A stretch of 64,000 nucleotides of DNA from Paramecium tetraurelia (lineage: Eukaryota; Ciliophora; Oligohymenophorea; Peniculida; Parameciidae): assembly GCF_000165425.1 (NCBI RefSeq), contig NW_001799066.1:1-64000 (forward strand), given 5' to 3'. Positions 48,306-60,138 of this stretch are shown piece by piece (the stretch's first letter is position 1; each line of letters opens with the position of its first letter). Under the pieces are notes generated by a model. It saw only the letters and a program-made list of their open reading frames with translations, did no database searches and was not told the origin of the DNA. The position numbers and the translations under genes are program-made.

Positions 48306-50965
48306 ATGAAAAGCCTTTGTTGCTATTTTGCTGTCTCATTTACGATTTCAATAATGCAGTCTATTACTTATGTTGAGACAATATAAATAATCAGATTAGT
48401 CTGTTGTATACTGAATTTATTTGCATTAAAAATGAATAAATATGTTAGCTAAGGAATTTTAGTACACAAAGTAATACTGTTTTTATGTGGACTCTTATCT
48501 CAACAAAATGAAAGTATTTTATAGTTTGCTATGGATGATTATTTCAGTCAAATGATGTTAAAAACTAAGCATTTCATTACATTCTGGAGATTATTTAGCA
48601 GTTTGGGAGCTGTGTTATTAGCATATCTTAAGTATTAATCCTAAGATTCAACTTAACTTTCTCTGACTATTTTAATTCCCTTAATGTACTTGATCCCTCA
48701 ATTGCCATAAATTTATCGATAATACTGGTAGACAAGGGAGGAAGAACAATCTTATTCTTTGAGCCCAAAACAAACTACCAGGGATTATATGCAAATCCGT
48801 TCCAAATTTGAGGAAATTAACCTCATTGCAACAAACCTAGATTAAAATAACAAAATAGATATAGACTAATTAATTCGTAAAATAGCATATAGCCAAGATA
48901 AATAATTTGTCCTACAGGAGATCAAAATATTTAATGAATAAGTTTGGAGATTGCGGATGAATGCAATGCCAATTGGAATTTGCATTATTGGCAATTAAAT
49001 TAAACCAAAATTCATGAATAACACATTAACAAATTTGATAAAGAAAAATTGTATTGATGATAAGGGTTAAAGTCTTGAAGAAATCTATGAGTTATTTATG
49101 AAGACCCTGCAATTTAAAATGGTTGACTTTGCTGGATCATACGATTTACCGTAATCAGCAATCCTGAAACATGAGAAATATTAGCAAGTAAAAATGTAAT
49201 AAAATGAACAATTTTTTGAAGAAGAACATTATTGCCTATTTGATTTAATACGAAAATTAGAGGAAGAGCAATTTGATAGATATTTTAATAATTAGGATTA
49301 AATAATAGAATTAATTTCTACTTTTGAAAGTCCCGTTAATTAAAAGCAAATATTTTTTGTTTGCCATGTTCTATTCTAAGATAGACAGAATATCGATTAT
49401 ATGATAATTATTTAGGATTTCACAAAACAAAATGAATTATCAAAATTAGAAGAGCAAAATAAATTCAAGACCAAAGTTGTATAATCATTCTCCCATGAAC
49501 TCAGAACTCCTTTGAATAGTGCTACTATCTTTTTAAGATCTGCCATAGGGGATTCAAATTTGAATAAGGTTATAAAGGAACAATATTTGTAACCATGTTT
49601 GTCTGCCTTAAAATTGCAAAATCACTTAATTAATGATATCATTGACTTTAGTTAGATAAATGCAAAACTCTTAGATTTGAAATTCAGTTAGTTTGAGCTC
49701 TCTAAAATAATAAAAGAAATCTCTGAATAATTTAAATTTTAATTCGAATTTAAATTAATTGGACTGGCTTTTGAAATTACAAAACCTATGTCTCTATTAA
49801 CTCTCATCAAGACTGATTACCAAAGATTATTACAATTGCTCACAAACATAATTCAAAATGCGCTGACATTCTCTGAAAAAGGATATGTATTAGTGAGCAT
49901 TAACAGTTTTGAAAGAAACGAGATAAAGTTTTCTATAAAAGACGAAGGCATCGGTCTCACAAAGAAATAGCTATATTCGATAAGAGAAATCATAACCCAA
50001 GAATAATAGACAACAATTAAGACATAAGAGTGGTAAGGATTTGGTTTGATCATATGTTAAATGCTCCTAAGATACTTATCGCCTATAAATAGAAATAGCA
50101 TCTAAATCGACTCCAATGGTTAGGATTCTGGAACAACAGTTTCCTTTACGATATCCAATCACATTGCTGCTTAGACCTAGGAGCAGGTTTATAATTAAAG
50201 TTCCAAAAAGATCTTGCCTAGAATGAGAAGTATGCCACATTTGAGGGCAGAATATGGATTATTAATTTGTATCAAAGCAAAGTCTCCCAGTAAGATATTG
50301 TTATCAAAAACAACAGATCCAGAGGAATGCGATTTATCTAGTTCGTCAATCCGTGAGGTTGGGGACAAGGTAAGTCGTTATCATTTGAAGCATTGCTCAA
50401 TTGAGATTCTGAACAGCAGGAGTCCTTCATATCTGAGTCAACATAAAAATCTATCTGTTTCTTAAAGCAGAAAAGCAGGATCCTATTAGTTATCAGCCAA
50501 TGAAACTGGTTTAAGTAATGTGTAATAGGGGTTGTCATGTTGCAATACGATTTTAAGTGTAGATGACGAAGTGTTCAATCAAAAGTCACTGCAATTGTTG
50601 CTCAGATAACAAGGTTTCAATGTTGACATTGTACAAATATTATAATGTTAAGTTAGGTATTTAATGGGAGACAAGCTATTGAAAAGGTCATACATCCTTC
50701 GAAATGTTGTCCGACATGCAGCGGCTATCGGTTTATTTTAATGGATTGTCAGATGCCTATTTTGGATGGTTGGATGACCACCAAAAGATTGAGACTTATG
50801 ATGTAAAATGAACAAATCCCTACCATCCCAATCATCGGATTGACTGCTTTTACGAGCAACGAGGATGTTGAGAAGTGCAAGGAGGCTGGAATGCTGAACA
50901 TTTTACATAAGCCATTGGATCTCTCAAAATTTCAATAAATATTAGCTGAACTTCATATTATATGA
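48306..50965 (+). CDS. Membrane-bound hybrid sensor histidine kinase
   Basis: 877 residues with one 26-nt intron (50631-50656). Residues 1-150 contain several hydrophobic segments (LVCCILNLFALKM, VILFLCGLL, LTILIPLMYLIP). A linker with PAS-like character (MPIGICIIGNQIKPKF) precedes the dimerisation domain with the H-box SFSHELRTPLNSA (His near residue 396). The ATPase domain shows the N-box NIIQNALTFSEKG, G1 KDEGIGL and G2 GFGLIICQML. The C-terminal receiver domain has the acidic pair VDDE, the phospho-acceptor Asp in LMDCQMPILDGWM, the Thr in GLTAFTSNED and the Lys in LHKPLD. All catalytic residues are present, so it is a phosphorelay hybrid kinase of the type expanded in ciliates. The signal sensed is unknown. 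A downstream phosphotransfer protein would be needed and is not in the window. Confidence 0.93.
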
Positions 50966-50983
50966 TTTATATAAATATTAATA

Positions 50984-51555
50984 ATGATTACAGGCAATCT
51001 GTTCAGAAAGGTTTATCCTTTGAAATTTGGATTCTCCACTTCCTATGCTGAATTAATAGCTTCTAATAAGGCTAATAGAGTGTAAGATGTGGGAAGTTTG
51101 AAAGAGTTGTTAGATTCAATTTATTAAACTAAACCATATTTACATTGCATTATCTTCAACTAAGTTGGACACCCATAGTATAGATTTTATTAAACTAGCT
51201 ATTCAAAAGTGAACGAAATGTACAATGAAATTTCTAATTAATTCGTTGGTTTTAAATTCTATAGGATTAATGTCGACAATCTAGATAAGACAGCCCAATT
51301 CTTTGGAGTCAAAGTACACATTTACCAGCTATTGATTAGAATCCTCCAACTTCACTAATATATGGTCTAGGCTCCCCATTAGCCAAGCATGTGGGCCTGG
51401 GAGTGAAAAATCTCTAAATCAAACTAGAGACATCATAAGCGTTAACCCATAACACTGATTTCATTCCAGGCACTGAGTAATGGGAAGGTCCATAAGATTT
51501 GTGGAGGGCAAATTATCAAGATGAGTAAGAGCCATTCGATTATTTTGCCCGTTGA
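50984..51555 (+). CDS. Mitochondrial-looking thioredoxin-fold-like protein
   Basis: 181 residues with one intron (51314-51339). The N-terminus MITGNLFRKVYPLKFGFSTS has the Arg/Lys, Ser/Thr-rich character of a mitochondrial presequence. The middle follows a thioredoxin-like rhythm (PYLHCIIFNQVGHPQYRF..., FKFYRINVDNLDKTAQFFGVK, PPTSLIYG) but lacks the CxxC active site, so it is probably not a redox enzyme. Ciliate respiratory and ATP-synthase complexes contain such structural thioredoxin-like subunits; that assignment is speculation here. It starts only 18 bp after the stop of the histidine kinase gene. Confidence 0.72.
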
Positions 51556-51692
51556 TTTCATTAGATCATGCATACAACAACATATAACACCTTTTATTAT
51601 TTTTCGAATATAATGAGAAATCCAAATATATAACTAGCCCTTTGTATTGGGACAACAATATATCAATGAAAACCGCTGAGAATTTTCATCAA

Positions 51693-51763
51693 GCACTGTT
51701 AGTATAAGGGTAGTATACAAGGTTGCCATCCTTGTGACACGAGTTCGAGTCTCGTACAGTGCA
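51693..51763 (+). tRNA. tRNA-Gly (anticodon GCC)
   Basis: 71 nt fold as a cloverleaf: acceptor arm GCACTGT pairs with ACAGTGC and is followed by discriminator A; anticodon stem CAAGG/CCTTG encloses the loop TTGCCAT with anticodon GCC (Gly GGC); T-arm ACGAGTTCGAGTCTCGT. The D-arm TAGTATAAGGGTAGTATA is typical of eukaryotic tRNA-Gly. No intron. The A and B boxes are internal. Confidence 0.95.
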
Positions 51764-51764
51764 A

Positions 51765-51771
51765 TTTTTTT
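51765..51771 (+). terminator. RNA polymerase III T-run terminator
   Basis: Seven T residues begin directly after the tRNA 3' end, followed by another T-rich block; this is the standard Pol III stop for the tRNA-Gly gene. Confidence 0.85.
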
Positions 51772-51805
51772 ATTTTTAATTAATATATATTTATAATATA
51801 ATTTC

Positions 51806-52764
51806 TCACTTTGGTTTTGTTGCTACTAATAAAATGCACTCCAGAAACAAAGGTTAATACTTCAGCTTCTCTTCATTTAGAATCTCTGAAACAATGTTCT
51901 CAAATTATTAAACTTTCTCGAGAGGAGCATTTTTCAATAGTTCCAATACTTCTGGATTTGAAAATTTGGCTAGATCTTCTAAACCAAAGTTGTCAAATGG
52001 ACCTTATTAAGTCCAACAATCTGATTCAATCAAATACTGTTACATATGTTTGTGAATCCTTGTAATTGGGCCATTTCGATGACTGGTTGAGTGCTTTCCA
52101 AAAATTTGGAAGGACCTTGGGGTTATTCAAGGATTCCACTTCTAATCAAGGCTTCTTAATAGATGGTCAATGCTTTGCTGTTATTTTTGGATCCCCAAAC
52201 AGTAATACCGAGTCTGCCTCCAGGCCTAAGTATACGATATGCTTCAGCCATGGCTTATTGGGGATTTGGGATAAGATGGAAAACTAAATTGGAGAGGTAT
52301 GTTTCAAATGTGTTATCTTAGAATTAAATTAGTTCTTGGATATTGGCCTGTTATACGGAATAGTTAATTTAATTAAAGATTTCGGAATCTTCTTTAAAAA
52401 ATAATATTACTTAAATTGACATTATCTATTTCTTCTTAGGTAAGTTGGTCGATACCGCCCTTTTACTGTTGTGTGAGGTACTTGTACATCCTGGCAGCTG
52501 TAATTTTGACCATTTGATTGGAGAAATCAAAAGCAACAAATCTAGCATATGGGTTCTTTTTCTCCACTATATATTGATGGAGATGTCCCCCTCCACATCC
52601 AGCATCAATAATACTTGATAGATTGGGATGTATATTTACGAATCTGAATCTTCAATACGCAGCATATTTAAAAGGGTGAAACAAAAGACGGATGGGTTCT
52701 TTTAGGCTGCTGTGTATTTGTGACTAAAGGAGTCCCAAAGTTTCTGAAGATACTCAATGTTCAT
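51806..52764 (-). CDS. Class I SAM-dependent methyltransferase
   Basis: 296 residues after three introns (52614-52639, 52392-52410, 52021-52043); the exon sum divides by three. Start MNIEYLQKLWDSFSHKY resembles the helix that precedes the Rossmann fold. Motif I is SIIDAGCGGGHLHQYI, then VAFDFSNQMVKITA, IQELIQFQDNTFETYLSNLV and motif IV/post-motif AMAEAYRILRPGGRLGITVWG, as in the UbiE/Methyltransferase_11 group. The substrate is not predictable; such enzymes often act on lipids or small molecules. The middle intron is only 19 nt, the shortest in the window, and the first ends CAAG. It converges on the tRNA-Gly gene. Confidence 0.9.
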
Positions 52765-52943
52765 TATTTAAATTAATAATTGTGGAGAGTACACTAATAA
52801 AATAAAAATAACAATTTTAAGGGAATTGTAATTAGGATATTGTAAATGATTGCAAAATAAGAAAAACACTAAAATAATTGCATTTCAGTTATTTTAGAAT
52901 GAGTTTGAAAAATATCGTTTTTGTTTGCGTGATTAATTAATAA

Positions 52944-54297
52944 ATGAAATTGGTATTAGGTTTGATCGCCCTAGTGGCATTGGGCAGTTGTGCTTCTTTC
53001 TTGGAAGAACAACAACCAATGGAAAATAAAATATATAAGATCAAGTTGGACAGAACAGAATCGTAAGCCAGAAAATCGTTATTCGATTTTGTGACAACCA
53101 GTTAACAATACAGAAAGAGTCCCGATGTGTTGGGCGAAGCAGATTTGGAAATGACCTAAACTAAATAGAAGGAATCAATCAAATTGTACAACTTTAAGAA
53201 TACCCAATATACAGGAGAGATTGGATTAGGTGGTTAAGATAATAAATTCAAAGTATTATTACATAACAACGTAGGTTATCTTTGACACAGGATCCGCTAA
53301 CATTTGGTTGAATTCAGCTAGATGCAACGACTACGGATGCAAGAATCACAAGTAATACGACGGTTCAAAGAGTCCCACCTATGAACACTTAGGTTACGAT
53401 TTGGACGTCGAATTCGGAACTGGAGAATTGATGGGAGAAGTACTTATTATTTGCATAATAAATATAGATTAATGCTGACACTGCCTATGTCGGAGGAGTC
53501 TCTATAGCCAAATAGGAATTTGCAGAGATTGTCAGAGAAAATGGTGATGTTTTCGCATAAGCAGGTTTTGATGGCATTGTTGGATTAGCATATCCAGAAA
53601 TGGCCGCTTACAATTTCAACCCATTATTTGATAATATCATCAAATAGAAATTGTTGGACAGAAATGTGTTTTCTTTCTACTTTTCGAGATAAGAAGGTTC
53701 TAGATCATCCGAATTAACCTTGGGTGGTTGGGACACTGATCATTTCACTGGTGATTTACATTTCCATAATGTGGCCAACAAATATTATTGGTTATTGGAT
53801 GCAGACAACATTTTGGTCAATGGAAAAGACATGGGACTTTGCAAACATGGATGCAAAGTAGTTGCAGATACTGGTACTTCATTATTAACTGGTCCATCAG
53901 ACGATTTATATGATTTACTAGGTATTGATCCAATCTAAAATTATAGACACCTTGAATATTGATGAAAATTGCAGCAACATCAAAGAATTGCCAAAATTAA
54001 CATTCGTTTTGGATGGCGTCAATTATGATTTGGATGCCAATGATTATGTTATGAAAATCGATTCAGAGGGAAATGAAGTAGACAATTAAAATAATTTAGG
54101 TTGCTTATGATACTTTCGCAAGTACTGATAGTTTTGTAGAAATGGGAGCAAATTGCTAATGTGTTGGTTCATTCATGCCTTTAGACATCCCAACACCTTA
54201 AGGGCCAGCTTGGATTTTGGGTGATACTTTCCTTAGCAAATTTTATTCCGTTTACGACAGAGACAACGATAGAGTTGGTTTTGCCAGAGCAAAATGA
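52944..54297 (+). CDS. Pepsin-family aspartic protease (cathepsin D-like)
   Basis: 418 residues, introns 53253-53274, 53440-53467, 53922-53946 and 54078-54099. Signal peptide [18 protein letters not shown], then a propeptide with Lys/Arg-rich stretch. Both catalytic motifs are intact: [12 protein letters not shown] (residue about 106) and [12 protein letters not shown] (about 291), with the conserved Tyr-loop region [24 protein letters not shown] and the C-terminal [25 protein letters not shown]. Such enzymes mature by propeptide removal in acid compartments, so a phagosomal/lysosomal digestive role is likely in a bacterivorous ciliate. The gene is less AT-rich than its neighbours, suggesting high expression. 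Confidence 0.95.
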
Positions 54298-54375
54298 TTC
54301 ATATTATTATCACACATAATATACACCTTAAGAATAATTATTGTAACATTTGAATAATTCCTTATTATAATATCA

Positions 54376-55425
54376 TCATGCGTACTTTGGGCTCTATCCT
54401 GGCTTTTGCAATTAACCTAGTTGTTACTATTGCAATTAAGGTTAAACATTTCCTGTTGATGCTGGGTAGACTTATTACCATCCAGTTGAGTACTACTTTG
54501 TTGTTGTAGTAACCTATCCAACTCCTGGTTGGGCATATGCAGTTGCTGGTAAATAGCCTTAATTCTAGGGAACTTAACCATAGGTTGTAATTGGAGCTCC
54601 ATAGGTGGTTGTGGAGTAGGGTTGTGGGACATATTAAGAGGTTGTCACTGGAGCTGTCACGTATTGACTCTAAGTGGTTGGTACGAATTGGGTGGTGGCT
54701 TGGGCATATTGAACTGGCTACACTGTGGTCTAAGCATATTGAATTGGCTGGGTGTAGGTCTAGGCATATTGAATTGGGGCAGCTACTAAAATTAATATAA
54801 ATAAAATTTATTTACCTTAATACTATTGGGTTGTTTGGATTTATTAATAATCAACTGGTGCTTATATTACACTTTGTTTTGTCACTGCCTGGTACTCTGT
54901 TCTCTCCTTTATTGTCTCCACTGGTACGTATTCTGCGTAATTCATAACAATAATCAAATACCAATGTATTTCTCTTAGATCACTTAAGGAATGTGTTCAG
55001 TCACGTATTCCACTGCATAATAGTCAGTAATTTTTCTCTCTCTTGGCACATACTCGACCACCTCTTACATCACATACTCTGTCACTTCTTTTGTGTAGGG
55101 AACATATTCAATCCTAGATTCACCCTTGATTGCCTATTTTATTATTATTGATGATTACATTCCCTTAAGTGACAACTGGTCCACTTGATTACACCAATCC
55201 TTATTAAGCATACACTGGCTATTACAAATATTGGGGATTTGTAATTAATCCTGTCTGTTAAAGTGGAATTGGTTAGCCGTAAACTCCTGGCTGAATTTAA
55301 GAGCTTGCAGGAACCCAGTTTTGTTATGGCAAGTATGCTTCTGGAACCTATTATTAAGCAGTAGGAGGCAATTATGATGGTGTTGCCTTCTGAGCTGGAA
55401 GTTATGATGGACGAGGATTGTTCAT
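54376..55425 (-). CDS. Alveolin-like cortical repeat protein
   Basis: 321 residues, introns 55134-55158, 54933-54961 and 54786-54815. The N-terminal 85 residues are Pro/Gln-rich (LPAQKATPSQLPP, VPASSQIQPGVYGQPIPL). The core (about residues 88-145) has short charged Val-Pro repeats, IEYVPYTKEVTEYV, VVEYVPRERKITDYY, VEYVTEHIPQVI and EYVPVETIKERTEY, the style of the alveolin/IMC family that lines alveolate cortical sacs. The C-terminal half is a low-complexity Gln/Thr/Tyr region with PIQYAQ/PVQYAQ repeats. Family knowledge points to the epiplasm/membrane-skeleton. Assignment rests on repeat style, not an alignment. Confidence 0.8.
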
Positions 55426-55727
55426 TAAATCTTAATTAATTTATTTTTAATTATTCAACAACTCAGCATTTTCAAATATAAATTATCTAGATCTCCTCAT
55501 TAATCGAAATATCTCTCATTAAATTACATCTCAAAATTCTACCCTTCCCTCACCAATCATTATAATTTTGTAAATTTTGAATTTCGATTATCAAAAATTC
55601 ACATTTATTAATCAAATAACACATACACACACCAACCATTCACATCTTCATTTAACTCATCAATAAGATATCAATCAAAAATATATTAGATATACTAATT
55701 AAAATTCATTAAAATAATTCATTGTAG
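55426..55727. other. Intergenic spacer
   Basis: About 300 bp, AT-rich, between the alveolin-like gene start and the end of the next minus-strand gene. It should carry the alveolin-like promoter; no motif recognised. Confidence 0.5.
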
Positions 55728-56306
55728 TCATTGTTCAAACTAAATAAAGCCTGGAGTGTATACTAATTGCTAATATGAAGGCATCTCAGACATCAAAACC
55801 ATATTTAAATTTAAATGATCCTTAAACAACTTTTATATATGTTCATCTGGCTTCTTATTTACTATAACATCTTTAATTTCATAGTTAAACCTTTGTTTCA
55901 ACAATTAAATCAATGTTGTAAAATTATAAATTATATGACTATGGATCTCGTTGTAAAACTCTTGACAAAATGAATTTATAATCTCCTCATTCAGTTCACA
56001 TCTATAATCATAATTTCCTAATTTATATCTATTCTTTTTGTATAAGGTATCATTTAACTGCTTAAAATAAGGTAACATATTTGTATCAAAGCATAAGGGT
56101 AATTTATTAATCGGCTAAGTGTAAGTAAATTGTTCCACTCTTTAAAAGATAGGTACCTTTTTGAATTTGTGTAATTGTAAATATTTATAGAATTTGTCTT
56201 GGCAATCCAAATAGTTCAAAGGATATCCTATTCCTATCAAAAATGGATTCTCATTGGGCAATTTTAGTATTATATTTGTAAAATTATGTTTTTATATATA
56301 TAACAT
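55728..56306 (-). CDS. Unknown protein, 5' end uncertain
   Basis: Frame of 192 residues ending at TGA 55730-55728. It reads as well-formed globular protein: LPNENPFLIGIGYPLNYLDC, FKKVPIFQRVEQFTYTQPI, CELNEEIINSFCQEFYNEI and a terminal FIQFEQ. I start it at the ATG at 56306, but coding-like sequence in another frame upstream (HIKQLSYTFEEIYDCIDII, about 56420-56350) suggests a missing first exon that I could not join with a normal intron. No family recognised, no membrane segment. It lies between the alveolin-like and MORN genes, all on the minus strand. Confidence 0.6.
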
Positions 56307-56632
56307 TAATTTTAATGAGAACTGTCTATTACGAGTTCTCAATAGTTTTCGATAATATCAATACAATCATAGATCTCTTCAAATGTATATGATAATTACT
56401 TTATATGAAGATATATATTATTATTTAAAATATCTATAGGGAAGGATATATGATTCTTTATAGATTAACATATCAATCTACTCTTAAAATAAAAAAAAAT
56501 GCTTAATAAAATGAGTAAGAAATAAGTTATACTAAATTACAAGAAATGAGAGTGAATTTTACTTAATTTTCATCACTCATACATTAAATAGAGAATGTGT
56601 CACCTGGTTTTGAATGAAGAAAAATTAATAAA
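56307..56632. other. Spacer, possibly containing an unplaced 5' exon
   Basis: About 325 bp between two minus-strand genes. Mostly AT-rich, but a coding-like minus-strand stretch lies at about 56420-56350 (see the unknown gene downstream). Confidence 0.4.
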
Positions 56633-57782
56633 TCATTCAATATATTATTCTAAAATTCCTTAATTCCATATTGCCTTGACCACAGTATCATTATTAGTTA
56701 TAAATTCACCTTCTCCATGTATCATGCCATCATCAAATTGACCCACATATTTTTCCTAATTTGACAAAACCAATGTGCCTGATCCGTGCATTTTGCCTCC
56801 TTCAAACTTACCTAATTGGATAGTCACATATAATACCTTCATAAAACTCCCATCCATTTCCAATATTTGTCATATTACTGTAATCATAAGATCCAGATAT
56901 ATTTTCGACCTACAAGTTTTTTAATTTTCCTTCTCCCTCATAGAAATTTTCTTTCCAATAACCAGCATACACTTCCTGTCCATCACTGTCTGTTAGGATT
57001 CCAAATCCACTTCTAGTTTAAGGAGGGAATCCTTATCCTCTATAAATGTAGCCATCCTCATATTGTAAGGCCAACTCTGAAACATAATAACAAGATCATA
57101 CCTTCAAGTTCTCCATCTCCCTCTCCCTCTTCATATTACTCTTGGTCCTTTGGGGGGGTTGGTTGTTTCATTTAACTTTCAATCTATTTTGGGACTTGTT
57201 TGTTTGGTGTGATGTTTGGTTAGACTTGTAGTTGATTTGGCTATTACTAAGGGATTTACTGTTATTTCGGTTGCTATTATTGGTGGTTTTGGATTTAGCC
57301 AGGTTGTGGTTTCTGTTGTGGTTAAGGCAAAGAGGTAGATTCTAAAATGATTAAAAAGATTTAATACTTTGCTATGGCTAATATGATTATTGAACATTGG
57401 CCTTTTGAATTCTCTCCATGACTTATTCATATGTCAAATACCCAGGTCTTGTGGGTGATTACAATTACTATTGTTGTGGTGGTTTATTTTATGGCTGTTA
57501 TTATTAAGATTGCATGGGATGATTTCTAGCAGGTGATGCAAATCCTCTGACGGGACTCTGAAAATTCTTGTTGGGTGATTGAATCGCTTAGCTTGCCATA
57601 GGGTGAGCAGGTGGAGGAATATTAGCTCTAGGAATTTGAAATCCATTGTAGGAGGAATAGAGGGGTTGTTGTGGATAGCTTTGTGGCACATAAGGTGGGT
57701 AGTATTAAGGTCTGTATGGCTAGGTTTAAGGGGGATATGGTGAACGAGGATAATATTGGGGTCTGCTGTATGGATAATACAT
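56633..57782 (-). CDS. MORN-repeat protein with Pro/Gln-rich N-terminus
   Basis: 357 residues, introns 57342-57367, 57077-57101 and 56812-56836. Residues 1-180 are low complexity: Tyr/Pro-rich first (MYYPYSRPQYYPRSPYPPQ), then Gln/Pro/Asn-rich. After an acidic linker (QYEEGEGDGELEE) come MORN repeats: YEDGYIYRGQGFPP, YAGYWKENFYEGEGKL, GKFEGGKMHGSGTLV and YVGQFDDGMIHGEGEF. MORN repeats bind lipids or cytoskeletal partners and are typical of apicomplexan and ciliate cortex or basal-body proteins. The N-terminal region probably serves as a disordered adaptor. Only the last four repeats are clear. Confidence 0.88.
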
Positions 57783-58016
57783 TAAAATAAAATTTTAAAA
57801 TATATATCTTTCTTATTTTTGCTTATAATCAATTAAAACATCCAATTTAACATTTTATTGCTTCTATATTATTTTCTGGAATTCGATCCCACTCCCTCGG
57901 TCCGAATATGTGATGCTCGCAAAAAGACATCAATTAATTGTAGTCTCCAACAAATTTATATTTCATTAAGAAATTAAAGGGCATTTTAATTTTTTAATAA
58001 TATCGTTAATTTTAAC

Positions 58017-59929
58017 ATGTACAGAAGATAAAACATAACAAGGAAACAAATTGATCACTACAGCTATTTACTAAACGAGGAAATAGGAAGAGGTTTTAGC
58101 AGCAAGGTTTACAAGGGAAAGGATGATGTTTCCCAAGAACTAGTTGCTGTCAAGGTGATCGATATGAAAATGATCAAATAATCAATTCACTCTTAATTAT
58201 TGAAAAATGAAATCAACGCTCTCCGTTCCTTCAATAGCAAACACATAATGAAATTGCATGATGTCTTTTAAACTCAGAACAACACTTATATCATCACAGA
58301 ATATTGTGACTCTGGAGATCTCAATAATTACATTCGTAAACGGGGGAGACTGGAAGAATAGGAAGCAATAAAAATACTCTAATGCGTAGTCTCAGCCATG
58401 GTGGAAATGAATAAAAAAGGTTTCATTCACAGAGACATCAAACCTGCCAACATCTTAATTGATCATTCAATCCCAAAACTAGCTGATTTTGGCTTTGCTG
58501 TTCCAGTCCATGAAGCTAGAGTCTAAGGCAGAAACTTCAATGTCGGAACTCCTCTTTACATGAGTCCACAGGCTTTGAGACAGTAAGGACATACAGAACA
58601 AGGGGATGTCTGGGCCATTGGAGTTGTATTTTATGAAATGCTTTTTGGGAGAACCCCATTCAATGGTCAATCAGAGGCTGCATTAATTTCAAATATCATG
58701 AACCAACCACTTCATCTCCCATCTCATCCATAGATCTCTTCCGCTGCCAAAGATTTTATCAGACAATGTTTAACTGTCGATGATGGAAGGAGAATGAGAG
58801 TGCGTGATATGGCTAACCATCAATTGATGAGGCAATCGACTGCCCCTTCTTAACCTCAATAACAATAACAACACCCACGATAATTACAGCAGAGACAAGC
58901 CATCACTCCTCCACCAGTTGAATAACAATAACAAAGAGTTAAAAGATCACTTAGTTAAGGCGGAAAACAAGACATCAGATATAGAGAAAACAAGGAAAAC
59001 TATTATTAGCAATAAAATCAACAACAACCTTAGAAGCCCACTTAGGTTGATAATAATAGATAACCATTATAACCATAATAATAGAATGTCTAAAGATCTA
59101 CCAGTTAACAATAGGTTCAAAAGCATTATATTAAATAAAAGACACAACCAGCTGAAGACATCAAACCTTTAGGAATATCAATGGAATGCAAAGTTAATAA
59201 CGATATTCTGTTTACTTAAGTTAATTTCTGTAGGTTCCTTTATAAGTTCTCCTCAAGTCTACTCTAGTGTAAAGTAATTAGCACTGAATTAAAAGATAAA
59301 TTGCTCTTTCTAATGGGTAAAAACATTGCAATCAAAATTACTAAACTTAATCTAATCACAGATAAGGAAAACAACTAGCCAAATGTCCTACAATTAGAGG
59401 ATTTCCCCATTTATAAAAAGACAGATTCCTATCATAAATTTTCTTAAGCAATCATTGAATACAACGATAAATATATGAAGTATTTTGATAAACTCCTCAA
59501 ACTATGCAATTCTAAATCAGGTATTTTATAGTAATAATAATTTAGAATTACAAAAAGACACCACTTTTGTTTGTCTTTTGAATCAGGATTTTACAGAAAC
59601 AGAAACATTTTATAGAATCACTTAACAATATATCAAATAAAGTTTGACTGAAATCAAAAATTATTTTAGGTCATAAAACCTATAAAACATCAATCTCGAT
59701 TCTCCAATTACAGATGAGGTAAATAACTAACTAACTAATCTAGATTCAATTGCCAGGATTGATATTATAAGGACTTAGCAATTATTACCTTTTGCTCCAA
59801 AAAGCAATTGAATACCTAAAGGATTATAAAGGATTTGTTAGAAGTACTCATACCGAATTAATGACTGATAAATCTTCAGAGGCTCTCACTTATGGGATAC
59901 TAGAATAATTAATGGTTAGATTGCTATGA
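58017..59929 (+). CDS. ULK/ATG1-type Ser/Thr protein kinase
   Basis: 620 residues with introns 59521-59545 and 59719-59743. The kinase domain (about residues 15-275) is complete: Gly loop IGRGFSSKVYKG, lysine AVKVIDMKMI, catalytic loop FIHRDIKPANIL, ADFGFA, activation segment GTPLYMSPQAL, GDVWAIGVVFYEML and PFNGQSE. The order and the ULK-like GTPLYMSP point to the ULK/ATG1 or closely related group. A Gln-rich linker follows (about 285-410, much of it TAA/TAG-coded), then a C-terminal helical domain (FCRFLYKFSSSLLQC, IIEYNDKYMKYFDKLLKLC, YYLLLQKAIEYLKDY) in the position of the ULK EAT/tMIT domain that binds ATG13. Likely role in autophagy initiation, but other ULK-type kinases act in cilia. 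Confidence 0.9.
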
Positions 59930-60138
59930 TAGTTAAAGTTATAATAATAAATATTAATTTCTTTTTGTAATTTTAGAGATCGTTTGAATAAAACCTTAGT
60001 CTATTTTAGACACCATTTCGATTGCAATTAACTCATATTTATTTATTCCAATTAAAAACACAGATTAAATTATTTAATTATTTTATAATTGATATTAATA
60101 TATTTATATCACAAACTAAATTTGACATGCTCACTTTT

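Noticed and set aside
51300-51345. Apparent frameshift after FFGVK in the thioredoxin-fold-like gene.
   Set aside because: Removing a normal 26-nt intron (51314-51339) restores the frame through to the stop.
57870-57930. tRNA-like T-arm phrase (attcgatccc) in the spacer upstream of the kinase gene.
   Set aside because: No cloverleaf can be drawn on either strand: acceptor and anticodon stems do not pair.
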